A stretch of 64,000 bases of DNA from Nocardioides luteus. Its GTDB lineage: Bacteria; Actinomycetota; Actinomycetes; Propionibacteriales; Nocardioidaceae. The translations under genes were made by a program, and so were the position numbers. Position 1 is the first letter of the stretch. Each line of letters starts with the position of its first letter. Below are positions 15,760 through 24,047 of the stretch, one piece after another. The stretch spans positions 1 to 64,000 of the forward strand of contig NZ_JZDQ02000025.1 in the NCBI RefSeq assembly GCF_000960475.2, given 5' to 3'. Below the pieces are notes generated by a model. The model made no database searches. It was not told the DNA's origin and was given only the letters and a program-made list of their open reading frames with translations.

Positions 15760-17643
15760 TCATTCGGCGACGAGGTTGCGGAGGCCGCGGCGGTGCTGCT
15801 CGAGGGCGGCCAGCTGGGCGAAAAGACGGTTGTAGCCCTCGGGGTCGGCGCCCGCATCGGCGCGCTGCAGACGGCTCTTCACGTCGGCGATGCGGCGCTG
15901 GTCGAGGAGCTCGAGGAGGCGTACGACGTATTGCAGGACGTACGCCGAGTCGGGCTCCTTCGCGGACGGGATCGGCTCCACGGCGAGCTCGGCGAGGATG
16001 CGGCTGACGAGCGGGTCGGAGGCGGCGGCGCTGAGCTTCTGGGCCCAGGCGGGGTCGCCGGTGCCGGCGCCGGGGCCACCGAGGCCGGCGATGGTCTCCC
16101 ACAGCGCCCGGTAGAGCGGGTGGGTGAAGGCCTCGGGGGTGATCTCGCCGGTGGTGCGGCCGAGGGCGACCGGGTGCTGCACGAAGAGCTTGAGGGTCTC
16201 GCGCTCGACCGCGAAGCGTGGCTCGCGCGGGTGCGGCATCGGGGGGCGCCGCGGGGCAGCCGGCACCTCCGGGGACACAACCGGCTCACGCCGTGACGGA
16301 GCAGCCGAGGGCGCCGGGCGACCGGCGGCGCGGCGTACCTCTCGGGCGGCCTCGTCGGGGTCGACGCCGAGGAAGCGCGCCAGGTCCCGGGTGAAACCCA
16401 TCTTCTTGGACTCGTCACGCACGGAGGCGACCAACGGGGCCGCCTCGCGAAGAGCATCGATCCGCCCGTCGGCGCGGTCCAGGTCGTACTTCGAGGCGAC
16501 GTTGCGCAGCACGAACTCGTAGAGCGGGACGCGGTTGGCGAGCAGCTCGCGGACGGCCTCGTCGCCCTTCTTGATCCGCAGGTCGTTGGGGTCGAGGCCG
16601 TCGGGCTCGACGGCGACATAGGTCTGCGAGGTGAAGTTGCCGTCGCCCTTGAACGCCTTCAGGGCCGCGGCCTGGCCGGCGGCGTCACCGTCGAAGGTGA
16701 ATACGACCGCGCCGCGCAGCTGCTGGTCGTCGGAGATGAACCGGCGCAGCACCTTCGCGTGATCGTCGCCGAACGCGGTGCCGCAGGTCGCGACCGCGGT
16801 GGTGACCCCGGCGAGGTGGCAGGCCATCACGTCGGTGTAGCCCTCCACGATCACCGCCTCGCGGGTGCGGGCCATCTCCTTGCGGGCCAGGTCGATGCCG
16901 TAGAGGACGTGGGACTTCTTGTAGATCGGCGTCTCGGAGGTGTTGAGGTATTTCGCCTCGATGCGGTCGTCGTCGAAGAGCCGGCGCGCGCCGAAGCCGA
17001 TGACGTCGCCGCCGGACTCCCGGATCGGCCACATCAGCCGGCCGCGGAACCGGTCGTAGTGGCTGCGTCCCTGGGCGACCAGACCGGCGGTGACGACCTC
17101 CTCGTCGGAGAACCCGCGCGCCCGCAGGTGGCGGTAGAGGTCCTCTCCCCCGCGCGGCGAGAACCCGACGCCGAAGTGCAGCGCGGCGTCGCGGTCGAAG
17201 CCCTTCTCGGCGAGGAACTGGCGCGCGACCACGGCGTCGGGGGTCAGCAGCTGCTCGGCGTAGAACTCGGCGGCGACCTTGTGGGCCTCGACCAGCTTGC
17301 CGCGACCGGGGCCTCGCCGGACCGGCGCCTCGTCGCCCTCCTCGCGCTGGACCTGCACGCCGACCTTGTCGCCGAGCCGCTCGACCGCCTCGAAGAAGCT
17401 CAGCCCGTCGAGCTTCATCACGAAGTCGATGACGTCGCCGCCCTCGCCGCAGCCGAAGCACTTGTAGAACCCCCGGGAGGGGTTGACGTTGAAGGACGGC
17501 GACTTCTCGTCGTGGAACGGGCACAGGCCCTTGTAGGTCCCCGGCCCGGCGCGACGGAGGGTCACGTACTGGGAGACGATGTCGTCCAGGCGCGCCTTCT
17601 CGCGCACCTCTTGGATGCTCGTCTCCTTGATGCGGCCCGCCAC
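15760..17643 (-). CDS. dnaG: DNA primase
   Basis: Synthesises RNA primers for replication. The 627-residue product matches actinobacterial DnaG. The N-terminal zinc-binding domain has Cys41, His44, Cys62 and Cys65 (CPFHDEKSPSF...FYKCFGCGEGG). The catalytic core carries ARRLFDDDRIEAKYLNT and the Toprim motif VIVEGYTDVMA (about 261-271), with FDGDAAGQ (about 310-317). The C-terminal part would bind DnaB helicase. Start GTG 17643 was chosen where primase homology begins (MAGRIKETSI); the same frame is open further upstream, but that stretch is antisense-type noise over the nitrilase gene. It lies 11 bp after the nitrilase stop. Confidence 0.97.
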   Translation of the reverse strand: MAGRIKETSIQEVREKARLDDIVSQYVTLRRAGPGTYKGLCPFHDEKSPSFNVNPSRGFYKCFGCGEGGDVIDFVMKLDGLSFFEAVERLGDKVGVQVQREEGDEAPVRRGPGRGKLVEAHKVAAEFYAEQLLTPDAVVARQFLAEKGFDRDAALHFGVGFSPRGGEDLYRHLRARGFSDEEVVTAGLVAQGRSHYDRFRGRLMWPIRESGGDVIGFGARRLFDDDRIEAKYLNTSETPIYKKSHVLYGIDLARKEMARTREAVIVEGYTDVMACHLAGVTTAVATCGTAFGDDHAKVLRRFISDDQQLRGAVVFTFDGDAAGQAAALKAFKGDGNFTSQTYVAVEPDGLDPNDLRIKKGDEAVRELLANRVPLYEFVLRNVASKYDLDRADGRIDALREAAPLVASVRDESKKMGFTRDLARFLGVDPDEAAREVRRAAGRPAPSAAPSRREPVVSPEVPAAPRRPPMPHPREPRFAVERETLKLFVQHPVALGRTTGEITPEAFTHPLYRALWETIAGLGGPGAGTGDPAWAQKLSAAASDPLVSRILAELAVEPIPSAKEPDSAYVLQYVVRLLELLDQRRIADVKSRLQRADAGADPEGYNRLFAQLAALEQHRRGLRNLVAE

Positions 17644-17654
17644 GAGAGTGAATC

Positions 17655-18458
17655 CTACGGGGCAGCAGCGACGGTGAGGGTACGCCGTGGGCCCAGGTCC
17701 GCCCGGTGGTCGGCCCACATCCGTTGCTCGTCCCGGACCCGCGCCACCTCGGCCGGGTCGATCGTGGCGACGACCATGCCGGGCGTGGTGTCGTCGAGAC
17801 GCTCGAGCGGCCGGCCGAGCGGGTCGTAGACGGCCGAGCCGCCGATGAGGCCGAGCGGCCCGCCGACGAGACCGGCGAAGGCGACGTACATCGAGTTGTC
17901 CAGCGCCCGCGCGGCGTAGTGCAGGTCGCGCCGATGGCCGCCGCCGGGGAAGTAGGCGCCGGTGTTGAGGTAGAGGATCGCGCCGTCGGCGGCCGCCGCG
18001 GCGGCGTGCTCGGGAAAGTTGGCGTCGTAGCAGACCGACAGCGCCACCCGGACGCCGTCGATCTCGATCGTCGTACCGTGCTCGCCGGGCTCGAAGCGCT
18101 CGACCTCCGGCGGATAGAGATGCTGCTTGTCGTACGCCGCGACCGGCTCCTCCCCCGGTGCGATCACCAGGCTGGTGATCGCCGGTCGTCCGGCCCTGGC
18201 GAGGGGCGAGTTGAGCACGAGTACGGCGCCGGTCTCGTCGACCGCGGCCTGCGCCGGGGTGAGCCAGGCGGTGTCGTCGAGCGTGGGCAGCGGGCCGTCG
18301 AAGGCATCGAGGTCCCACGAGGTGGTGAACGTCTCCGGCAGCGCGACCAGGCGAGCACCCTTCGCGGCGGCCTCCCGGACCCGTTCCGCCGCGGTCGCGA
18401 CGTTGCCAGCGACCTCTCCCGGCACCGCGGTCTCCTGAACAACTGCGACCTGAAGCAC
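17655..18458 (-). CDS. Carbon-nitrogen hydrolase (nitrilase superfamily)
   Basis: A 267-residue amidase/nitrilase-fold enzyme. The catalytic triad can be placed: Glu in ALPETF (about 38-43), Lys in YDKQHLYPPE (about 111-120) and Cys in VALSVCYDANFPEHA (about 140-154). Members hydrolyse small amides such as omega-amides or carbamoyl groups. Its stop is 11 bp before dnaG, so dnaG may be cotranscribed from the promoter of this gene. A 63-bp palindrome lies just upstream. The substrate is not predictable. Confidence 0.9.
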   Translation of the reverse strand: MLQVAVVQETAVPGEVAGNVATAAERVREAAAKGARLVALPETFTTSWDLDAFDGPLPTLDDTAWLTPAQAAVDETGAVLVLNSPLARAGRPAITSLVIAPGEEPVAAYDKQHLYPPEVERFEPGEHGTTIEIDGVRVALSVCYDANFPEHAAAAAADGAILYLNTGAYFPGGGHRRDLHYAARALDNSMYVAFAGLVGGPLGLIGGSAVYDPLGRPLERLDDTTPGMVVATIDPAEVARVRDEQRMWADHRADLGPRRTLTVAAAP

Positions 18459-18480
18459 GGGGCGACGGTACCTCGGGCGG

Positions 18481-18543
18481 GGTAGTCCGGTAGCGAACTG
18501 CCTATTACTCGCGGGTATATGGGCAGTTCGCTACCGGACTACC
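18481..18543. repeat. 63-bp near-perfect palindrome
   Basis: GGTAGTCCGGTAGCGAACTG and the next two bases (18481-18502) are the exact reverse complement of 18522-18543. The 19-nt centre can itself pair almost completely with one bulge (TAT...ATA, ACTCG/CGGGT). It occupies the gap between the 2-hydroxyacid dehydrogenase stop and the nitrilase gene, so it may act as terminator, but it lacks a T-run and is much longer than needed. It could also be a REP/MITE-like element. Confidence 0.85.
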
Positions 18544-19476
18544 TCAGTAGTCCCCCGACATCACGTTCGCCAGCGGCTCCCCCGCGGCGAACCGCTCGAG
18601 CTGCTCGCGGACGACCCGGTAGGCGCGCGGCCACATCGCACTGGACGCGCCGCCGACGTGCGGGGTGATGAGCAGGTTGGGCGAGCTCCACAACGGGCTG
18701 TCGGCCGGGAGCGGCTCGGTCTCGGCGACGTCGATGGCCGCGTGGATCCGCTCGGTGGCGAGCGCGGCGACCAGGTCGTCGGTCACGACCACACCACCGC
18801 GGGCGACGTTCACCAGCAGCGCGCCGTCCTTCATCCAGCCCAGGAACTCGCTGTCGACCAGGCCCCGGGTCTCGTCGGTCAGCGGCGTGACCAGCACGAT
18901 CACGTCGGCCTCGGGCACGAGGTCGGCGATCTCGTCGAAGCCGTGCACGCCGTCGCGGGCGGTGCGGGCGACCCCGACGACCTCGGTCTCGAACGGGAGC
19001 AGCCGCGCCTCGATCGCCCGGCCGATGGCTCCGTAGCCGACGATCAGGACCCGCTTGTCGGCCAGCGACGGGAACCAGCCCGGCCGCCAGGCGTGCTCGT
19101 CCTGATGACGTACGTGACCCGGGATGCCCCGCAGCGACGAGAGGATCAGGGTGACGGCGAGCTCGGCGGTCGAGGTGTCGTGGATCCCGCGACCGTTGCA
19201 GAGCGTCACACCCTCGGGGATGTGGCCGCGGGCGGCGTCGACCCCGGCGGTGAGCAGCTGCACCACCTGGAGCGACTTCATCTGGCTGACCACGTCGAAG
19301 ATGCGCGAGCCGAGCATGTAGGGCGGCAGGTAGAAGGCCACCTCGCCGACCGAGTCCGGCACCTCCACGTGGGAGCCGGCGAAGCGGGTGTGATCGAAGA
19401 GCTCGAAGCGGAGACCCGCGGGCACCGTGCCCAGCTCGGAGGGGTCGAAGGGCAGCCAGACGAGGGGATCGCTCAC
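18544..19476 (-). CDS. D-isomer-specific 2-hydroxyacid dehydrogenase
   Basis: A 310-residue NAD(P)-dependent enzyme that reduces 2-oxoacids to D-2-hydroxyacids. The Rossmann motif VGYGAIGRAIEARL is near residues 147-160, the catalytic Arg in VNVARGGVV (about 224-232), Glu in DVAETEPLP (about 250-258) and His in ITPHVGGAS (about 271-279). The length is typical. It stands on the minus strand in the run of enzymes between dgt and dnaG. Glyoxylate/hydroxypyruvate or phosphonate-type substrates are possible. Confidence 0.9.
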   Translation of the reverse strand: MSDPLVWLPFDPSELGTVPAGLRFELFDHTRFAGSHVEVPDSVGEVAFYLPPYMLGSRIFDVVSQMKSLQVVQLLTAGVDAARGHIPEGVTLCNGRGIHDTSTAELAVTLILSSLRGIPGHVRHQDEHAWRPGWFPSLADKRVLIVGYGAIGRAIEARLLPFETEVVGVARTARDGVHGFDEIADLVPEADVIVLVTPLTDETRGLVDSEFLGWMKDGALLVNVARGGVVVTDDLVAALATERIHAAIDVAETEPLPADSPLWSSPNLLITPHVGGASSAMWPRAYRVVREQLERFAAGEPLANVMSGDY

Positions 19477-19503
19477 CGTCGTGAGACTACTCAGCCGCCC
19501 GGC

Positions 19504-20136
19504 TCAGCTCGCACCCACCCGATCAGCCAACCTCGCCTTCCCCGCGCCCGTCAGCTCGGGCAGCGCGTGCGCCCGTCCGCAGACCGCCATCAGCAGCGCC
19601 TCGCCCGGGCCGGTGACCTCCGGACCGCTCCCGTACGACCAGTCGAGATCGGTGGCGACCAGCCTCAGCCCCTGGCCGTTCTGCTTCGCCGGCAGCGGCG
19701 GCGCGATCATCGCGAACCCCAGCACCGGAACCAGACGCTCGGACGGCACCTGGCGCGGCAGGTCGAGCGCGCGCCGGATGTCCTGGTGGTGGATCAGGCC
19801 GTCGGTGAGCCCGATCCGGGCATCGGCCACCGCCGTCGGACCCGACGGCTTCGCATGGGCACGCACGTACGCGACGAGCTCGTCCGGAGTCTTGGACCCG
19901 AACTCCTCCAGCCGGCGCGCGTTCATGCTGCCGAACTTGAACCCCTGCCGCACGAACCCGCCGATGAAGCGCAGCATGCCGACCTCCTCGTAGCTGATCA
20001 GGTGCGCGACCACGTCGCGCACCGTCCAGCCCTGACACAGCGACGGCCGGTCCCACTGCTCCGGGGTCAGCGTCTCCAGGAAGTCGGCGAGGTCGTGCCG
20101 CTCGGCGGTCGCGAGCGCGGTGCGGTTCACACCCAT
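19504..20136 (-). CDS. Maleylpyruvate isomerase family protein (DinB-like, TIGR03083)
   Basis: A 210-residue metal-binding DinB/MDMPI-fold protein. The pattern CQGWTVRDVVAHLISYEEV (about 33-51) has the first metal His, and GLIHHQDIRRAL (about 111-122) the second and third ligands; both are standard in this actinobacterial family. Family members are mostly uncharacterised, with some acting as thiol-dependent (mycothiol) transferases. The ATG at 20136 overlaps the stop of the SRPBCC gene (ATGA), so the two are coupled within an ArsR-led operon. Confidence 0.85.
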   Translation of the reverse strand: MGVNRTALATAERHDLADFLETLTPEQWDRPSLCQGWTVRDVVAHLISYEEVGMLRFIGGFVRQGFKFGSMNARRLEEFGSKTPDELVAYVRAHAKPSGPTAVADARIGLTDGLIHHQDIRRALDLPRQVPSERLVPVLGFAMIAPPLPAKQNGQGLRLVATDLDWSYGSGPEVTGPGEALLMAVCGRAHALPELTGAGKARLADRVGAS

Positions 20137-20615
20137 CACGCCTCCGCGAGAGCCCGGAAGCGCTCCAGGTAGATCCCCCAGGCGCTGTCCCCGGCGGCCC
20201 GGTCGCGCCAGCCCTGCCACCCGGCGCCGTGCCGGTCGAGGTGGCGGTGCTCGAGGCGTACGTGGGTCTGCTCGGGCCCCACCGAGGTGAAGGTGAACTC
20301 GACCTCGCTGCACCGCGCCGGGTCGGGTTCGAGCTGGAAGGCGGGGGTGATGTCCCAGGAGATGACCAGCCGGTGGGGCGGCTCGACGACCAGGACGCGC
20401 GCCCACTGACAGGTGCTGCCGTCGACACCCCGGTCGTAGACGCGCCCGCCGGCCCGGGGCTCGAGCACCGTCTCGGCGATCTCGACGGGGAGCATGTTGT
20501 GCTCGCGCGGCTTGATCCGGTCGAAGTCCTCGGTGAAGACCTTGAAGGCATGCTCGACCGGTACGTCGACGGTGATCTCCAGGTCCACGGAGGTGGGTTC
20601 ACGGGTGATGCTCAT
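20136..20615 (-). CDS. SRPBCC (AHSA1-like) domain protein
   Basis: A 159-residue START/AHSA1-fold protein: VDVPVEHAFKVFTEDFD (about 18-34) begins the hydrophobic-cavity fold, and WDITPAFQ and GWRDRAAG are usual AHSA1 positions. It probably binds a hydrophobic ligand; the function is unknown. It overlaps the ArsR regulator gene by 4 bp and the DinB-like gene by 3 bp. ArsR plus AHSA1 plus DinB-like is a recurring actinobacterial trio. Confidence 0.85.
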   Translation of the reverse strand: MSITREPTSVDLEITVDVPVEHAFKVFTEDFDRIKPREHNMLPVEIAETVLEPRAGGRVYDRGVDGSTCQWARVLVVEPPHRLVISWDITPAFQLEPDPARCSEVEFTFTSVGPEQTHVRLEHRHLDRHGAGWQGWRDRAAGDSAWGIYLERFRALAEA

Positions 20616-20929
20616 TGCGGCTCCTTCGCTGCCAGGTAGCTGGCCTCAGCCACCTGCTTGAACGAATGCAACGCCTGGGTCCAGTAGGTCTCCAGCTCGG
20701 CGCGCAGCTCGGCCAGGCCCTCGAGCCGGGCCTGGTAGATCCGTCGCCGGCCGGCCGGGGTCATCGACACCAGGCCGGCCTCGCGCAGGATCTTCAGGTG
20801 CTGGGACACCGCGGCCATGCTCACCGGCATCGCGTCGGCGATCTCGCCCACCGAGCACGGCCCGGCAGCCACCCGAGCCAGGACCTGGCGGCGGGTGGAG
20901 TCGGAGACGGCGTACCAGACATCGGTCAC
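20612..20929 (-). CDS. ArsR family winged-helix regulator
   Basis: A 105-residue regulator. The helix-turn-helix is SVGEIADAMPVSMAAVSQHLKILREAGLV (about 25-53), followed by the wing PAGRRRIYQ. No metal-binding ELCVCDL-type cysteines are present, so it senses something other than the classic metals. GTG 20929 is the start; the same frame is open far upstream across the beta-lactamase-like gene, but without homology. A perfect 9-bp inverted repeat lies directly upstream, likely its operator. Confidence 0.9.
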   Translation of the reverse strand: MTDVWYAVSDSTRRQVLARVAAGPCSVGEIADAMPVSMAAVSQHLKILREAGLVSMTPAGRRRIYQARLEGLAELRAELETYWTQALHSFKQVAEASYLAAKEPQ

Positions 20930-20930
20930 A

Positions 20931-20954
20931 ACATTTAAGGTAGTGCTTAAATGT
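20931..20954. promoter_or_regulatory. Probable ArsR operator
   Basis: ACATTTAAG (20931-20939) and CTTAAATGT (20946-20954) form a perfect inverted repeat with a 6-bp spacer, one base upstream of the ArsR start codon. AT-rich sequence like this stands out in the GC-rich background and would overlap the promoter, giving autorepression of the ArsR-SRPBCC-DinB operon. Confidence 0.7.
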
Positions 20955-20988
20955 CGTGACCGCAATGCCGGCCGAGTTCTCCGTCGAG

Positions 20989-22095
20989 CTACCCGGCCAT
21001 CGCCAGCCCGAGGAACTCGAGCAGGGCGAGGTCGATCGGGTGCGGCTGCGGCACCCCGGAGGCGTCGAGCCGGTTCCACCGCTGCTCGTTGACGGCGAGC
21101 GAGACCTGACGGCGGCCGTCCTCGCTGGTCATCGACACCGCACCCGCGCCCCACGCGCTGCCGTCGTGACCCCAGAAGGTCCCCAGCCCCGGCCGCTGCG
21201 TCCGGTGCAGACCGAGCCCGTAGTCGACCGTCGACCCGTCGAAGGCGATGACGGGGTGCGTCTGCTGCATCTGCTCCAGCGACGACGGCGAGACCACCTC
21301 GCCGGCCAGCAGCAGAGCGAAGAACCGGTTCATGTCGGCCACCGTCGAGACCAGCGAGGCCGCCGGCCCGACCCAGGACATGTCGAAGACGCTGAAGTCG
21401 CGGGGCGGGTCGAACATCCCGAACCAGTTCTCGTACATCTTCGGGTGCAGGCCCTCGAGCCGCGGGTCGGTCGGCAGCTCGGAGCCGGTCAGCCCCAGCG
21501 GCGTGATGATCGAGTCGGTGATGTGCCGTTCCGCGTCGATGCCGGTGACCAGCTCGAGCAGCTGACCCAGGAGCAGGTAGCCGGTGTTGGAGTAGACGCC
21601 AGGGCTGCCGCCCGGAGCGCACACCGGCGGAGCCGCGACCCCCATCGCGATCAGCTCGACCGGGTCGAACCGGGTGAACTGGTTGTCCGCGATGCTCTCC
21701 GGACTCGTCTCGGCGACCACCGGCATCGCCCGCAACGAGGGATAGGCGTACGGCAGATAGTCGGCGAGCCCGCTCGTGTGACCCAGCAGCATCCGCACCG
21801 TGATCGTGGCCCCGCGCTCGCCCGGAACCAGGCGCGGCAGGTAGTGGCCGATCGGCTTGTCGAGGTCGATCTCGCCCGCCTCGCACTGACGCATCACGGC
21901 GGCGGTGGTGAGCGTCTTGACGACGCTGCCGACCCGCAGCCGCATCCGCGGCACCATCGGACGGCCGGTGTCGATGTCGGCGACACCGGCCGCCCCTTCC
22001 CAGGACTCCTCGTCCTGCCGTACCTCCGCGACGATGCCGGCGAGGCCGGCCTCGTGCACCCGGTCCAGGGCTTGCTGCAGCTTCTCGATGTTCAT
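20989..22095 (-). CDS. Serine hydrolase, beta-lactamase/D-Ala-D-Ala peptidase family (class C-like)
   Basis: A 368-residue penicillin-binding-fold hydrolase. The catalytic motifs are SVVKT (about 57-61, SxxK), YSN (about 165-167, YxN) and HDGSAWG (about 317-323, replacing KTG). No signal peptide is seen, so it is probably cytoplasmic and acts as an esterase or peptidase rather than as a beta-lactamase. Start ATG 22095 follows AAGGAG. Two CTCTAC-N4-GTAGAG palindromes lie in front of it, the same motif as before the adjacent tetR, which therefore probably represses it. Confidence 0.88.
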   Translation of the reverse strand: MNIEKLQQALDRVHEAGLAGIVAEVRQDEESWEGAAGVADIDTGRPMVPRMRLRVGSVVKTLTTAAVMRQCEAGEIDLDKPIGHYLPRLVPGERGATITVRMLLGHTSGLADYLPYAYPSLRAMPVVAETSPESIADNQFTRFDPVELIAMGVAAPPVCAPGGSPGVYSNTGYLLLGQLLELVTGIDAERHITDSIITPLGLTGSELPTDPRLEGLHPKMYENWFGMFDPPRDFSVFDMSWVGPAASLVSTVADMNRFFALLLAGEVVSPSSLEQMQQTHPVIAFDGSTVDYGLGLHRTQRPGLGTFWGHDGSAWGAGAVSMTSEDGRRQVSLAVNEQRWNRLDASGVPQPHPIDLALLEFLGLAMAG

Positions 22096-22107
22096 GACGG
22101 CTCCTTT

Positions 22108-22142
22108 CCTCTACGTCTGTAGAGGACTCTACAGGTGTAGAG
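22108..22142. promoter_or_regulatory. Tandem TetR operators before the serine hydrolase gene
   Basis: CCTCTACgtctGTAGAGG (22108-22125) and CTCTACaggtGTAGAG (22127-22142) are two adjacent palindromes with the same 6-bp arms and 4-bp spacers. A third copy stands before tetR at 22765-22780. Confidence 0.75.
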
Positions 22143-22184
22143 GAGGAGCCAACAGAATTCGAGGAGGGGCCAGGAGCGGTCCGG

Positions 22185-22736
22185 TCAGGCAGTGACGGCG
22201 CGGAGCAGGCGCGGCACGTTGGCCCTGATCACGGCGGCCGCATCCTCGGCGCTCTCCGTCCGGGTGACCGCGTCGAAGAGCAGCCCGTTGAGCAGCGTGA
22301 CCAGGTCCTTCGCCCGGGCGCCGGGCTCGTCGACGCCCATCAGGGCGAGCTGCTCCCGGAGGACGCCCCGGAAGACGTCCTGGCGGGCGACCAGGGCCGT
22401 ACGCAGCTCGGGGCGGCGCACCGCCTCGAGGGCCAGCTCGAAGCGCGCCAGCTGGCGGTCGCGCCCGGTCGTCACCCATCCCTCGAGGACGCCGGCGATC
22501 CCCTTCGCGGCGGCGTCGATGTCGTCGAAGGAGGTCACCTCCATCTCGGCGGTGTCGACCTCGGTCGCCCGCTCGACGACGGCCTGGAGCAGCGCATGGC
22601 GGGTGCGGAAGTAGTAGGACGTCGACCCCTCGGAGACACCGGCCTCCTTGTCGACGGCGCGATGGGTCAGCCCGCGCATCCCGTCGCGCGCCAGTGTGAC
22701 GATGGCCGCGTCGGCCAGCTCCTCACGACGTCCCAC
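22185..22736 (-). CDS. TetR/AcrR family regulator
   Basis: A 183-residue repressor-type protein. The N-terminal helix-turn-helix is DAAIVTLARDGMRGLTHRAVDKEAGVSEGSTSYYF (about 9-43), with a C-terminal ligand domain close to the TetR_C_6/17 type. GTG 22736 is the start. The operator CTCTAC-N4-GTAGAG occurs in its own upstream region and before the downstream serine hydrolase gene, so autoregulation and control of the hydrolase are likely. The ligand is unknown. Confidence 0.9.
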   Translation of the reverse strand: MGRREELADAAIVTLARDGMRGLTHRAVDKEAGVSEGSTSYYFRTRHALLQAVVERATEVDTAEMEVTSFDDIDAAAKGIAGVLEGWVTTGRDRQLARFELALEAVRRPELRTALVARQDVFRGVLREQLALMGVDEPGARAKDLVTLLNGLLFDAVTRTESAEDAAAVIRANVPRLLRAVTA

Positions 22737-22752
22737 GCCGCGCCTCCGTTCG

Positions 22753-22780
22753 CTCTACGTATGTCTCTACGCATGTAGAG
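22753..22780. promoter_or_regulatory. TetR operator and half-site before tetR
   Basis: A full palindrome CTCTACgcatGTAGAG at 22765-22780 and an additional CTCTAC half-site at 22753-22758, immediately upstream of the tetR start at 22736. Confidence 0.72.
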
Positions 22781-22785
22781 CCCGA

Positions 22786-24030
22786 TCATAGGCGCCGGCA
22801 GAGCCGCTCGTGCCAGGCCAGTGCGGTGATGTCGGTGAGCGAGGCGACCTGGTCGATGACGACGCGGAGCCGGGCGGCGTCGTCGGCCGCGGCCCGCCAG
22901 TCGTCGGCGAACTGCCGGTCGAGGTCGGCCGGCGCGGTGGCGACGAGGTGCTCGACCAGCTCACCGAGGACGCCTCGCTGGCGGTCCATCTTCGCGGCGC
23001 GCTCGTCGGTGCGCATCACGTAGTGCGCCGCGATCCCCTTCAGCAGCGCGATCTCCATCCGGGTCTGCTCCGGCACCACCAGGTCGGCGCCGTAGCGGAC
23101 GTAGGGGCCGCCGCCGGCGGCGTACGTCGCCTCCCGCACCGCCCCGCAGAACCGGCCGATGACGTCGGAGGTCAGGTTCTTGAGCATGGCGCGGGAACGA
23201 CGCGAGGCGTCGTACGCGGCACCGTCGGCGATCCAGCAGCCGGCGGCGCTCAGGTCGGCGATGGTCGAGACCGCGAGAGCGCGGTCGAAGCCGGGGACGT
23301 ACCAGTCGGCGACCGTCTCGGCGACACCATCGAGGTCGAGCCGGGCGAGGTCGATCTTGCCGGCGACGATGCCGTCCTCGACGTCATGGACGGAGTAGGC
23401 GACGTCGTCGGAGAGGTCCATGATCTGCGCCTCGACGCACTGCCGCTCCCCCGCGTCCGCGGTGCGCAGCCAGGTGAAGACCGGCAGGTCGTCCTCGTAG
23501 ACCCCGAACTTCGAGCCCTTCCGCTCGCCGAATCCCCACGGATACTTCGTGCACGCGTCCAGGGTCGCCCGGGTCAGGTTGAGTCCGACCGAGCGCCCCT
23601 CGGCGTCGAAGGTCTTCGCCTCGAGCCGGGTCAGGATCCGCAGCGTCTGGGCGTTGCCCTCGAACCCGCCGATCCCCTTCGCGTGCTCGGCGAGGACGCT
23701 CTCGCCGTTGTGCCCGAAGGGCGGGTGCCCGAGATCGTGCGCGAGGGCCGCCGTCTCGGCGATGTCGGGCTGTGGCGAGTCCGGCCCGTTCAGCGCACGC
23801 GACAGGTCCCGCGCGACCTGGGCGACCTCGAGGGAGTGGGTCAGCCGGTTGCGTACGAAATCGTCGGCCTGCGGCCCCACGACCTGCGTCTTCGCCGCCA
23901 GCCGCCGGGTCGAGGCGGCGTGCACCACGCGGGCGCGGTCGCGCTCGAACTGCGTACGCTCCGGCGCCGCCACCCGCTTGGGCGGCTCGGCGACGATCCG
24001 CTCGCGGTCGGCGGCCCCGTATAGCTCCAC
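22786..24030 (-). CDS. dgt: Deoxyguanosinetriphosphate triphosphohydrolase-like protein
   Basis: Hydrolyses dGTP (or other dNTPs) to the nucleoside and triphosphate, helping balance dNTP pools. The 414-residue protein has the HD-domain metal site: NRLTHSLEVAQVARDL (about 61-76), AALAHDLGHPPFGHNGE (about 93-109) and LSDDVAYSVHDVED (about 206-219). The start GTG 24030 precedes the usual MELYGAADRERI sequence. In many actinobacteria dgt is next to dnaG; here a run of seven genes separates them. Confidence 0.92.
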   Translation of the reverse strand: MELYGAADRERIVAEPPKRVAAPERTQFERDRARVVHAASTRRLAAKTQVVGPQADDFVRNRLTHSLEVAQVARDLSRALNGPDSPQPDIAETAALAHDLGHPPFGHNGESVLAEHAKGIGGFEGNAQTLRILTRLEAKTFDAEGRSVGLNLTRATLDACTKYPWGFGERKGSKFGVYEDDLPVFTWLRTADAGERQCVEAQIMDLSDDVAYSVHDVEDGIVAGKIDLARLDLDGVAETVADWYVPGFDRALAVSTIADLSAAGCWIADGAAYDASRRSRAMLKNLTSDVIGRFCGAVREATYAAGGGPYVRYGADLVVPEQTRMEIALLKGIAAHYVMRTDERAAKMDRQRGVLGELVEHLVATAPADLDRQFADDWRAAADDAARLRVVIDQVASLTDITALAWHERLCRRL

Positions 24031-24047
24031 GCCCCGAGGCTAGCGGT

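Noticed and set aside
17644..18318. A longer DnaG reading frame (852 residues) extending over the nitrilase gene
   Set aside because: The upstream part is Arg/Ala/Gly-rich antisense-type sequence with no primase similarity; primase homology begins at GTG 17643.
20989..22095. An antibiotic-resistance beta-lactamase
   Set aside because: It has SxxK and YxN but no signal peptide and HDG in place of KTG, so a cytoplasmic esterase/peptidase is more likely.
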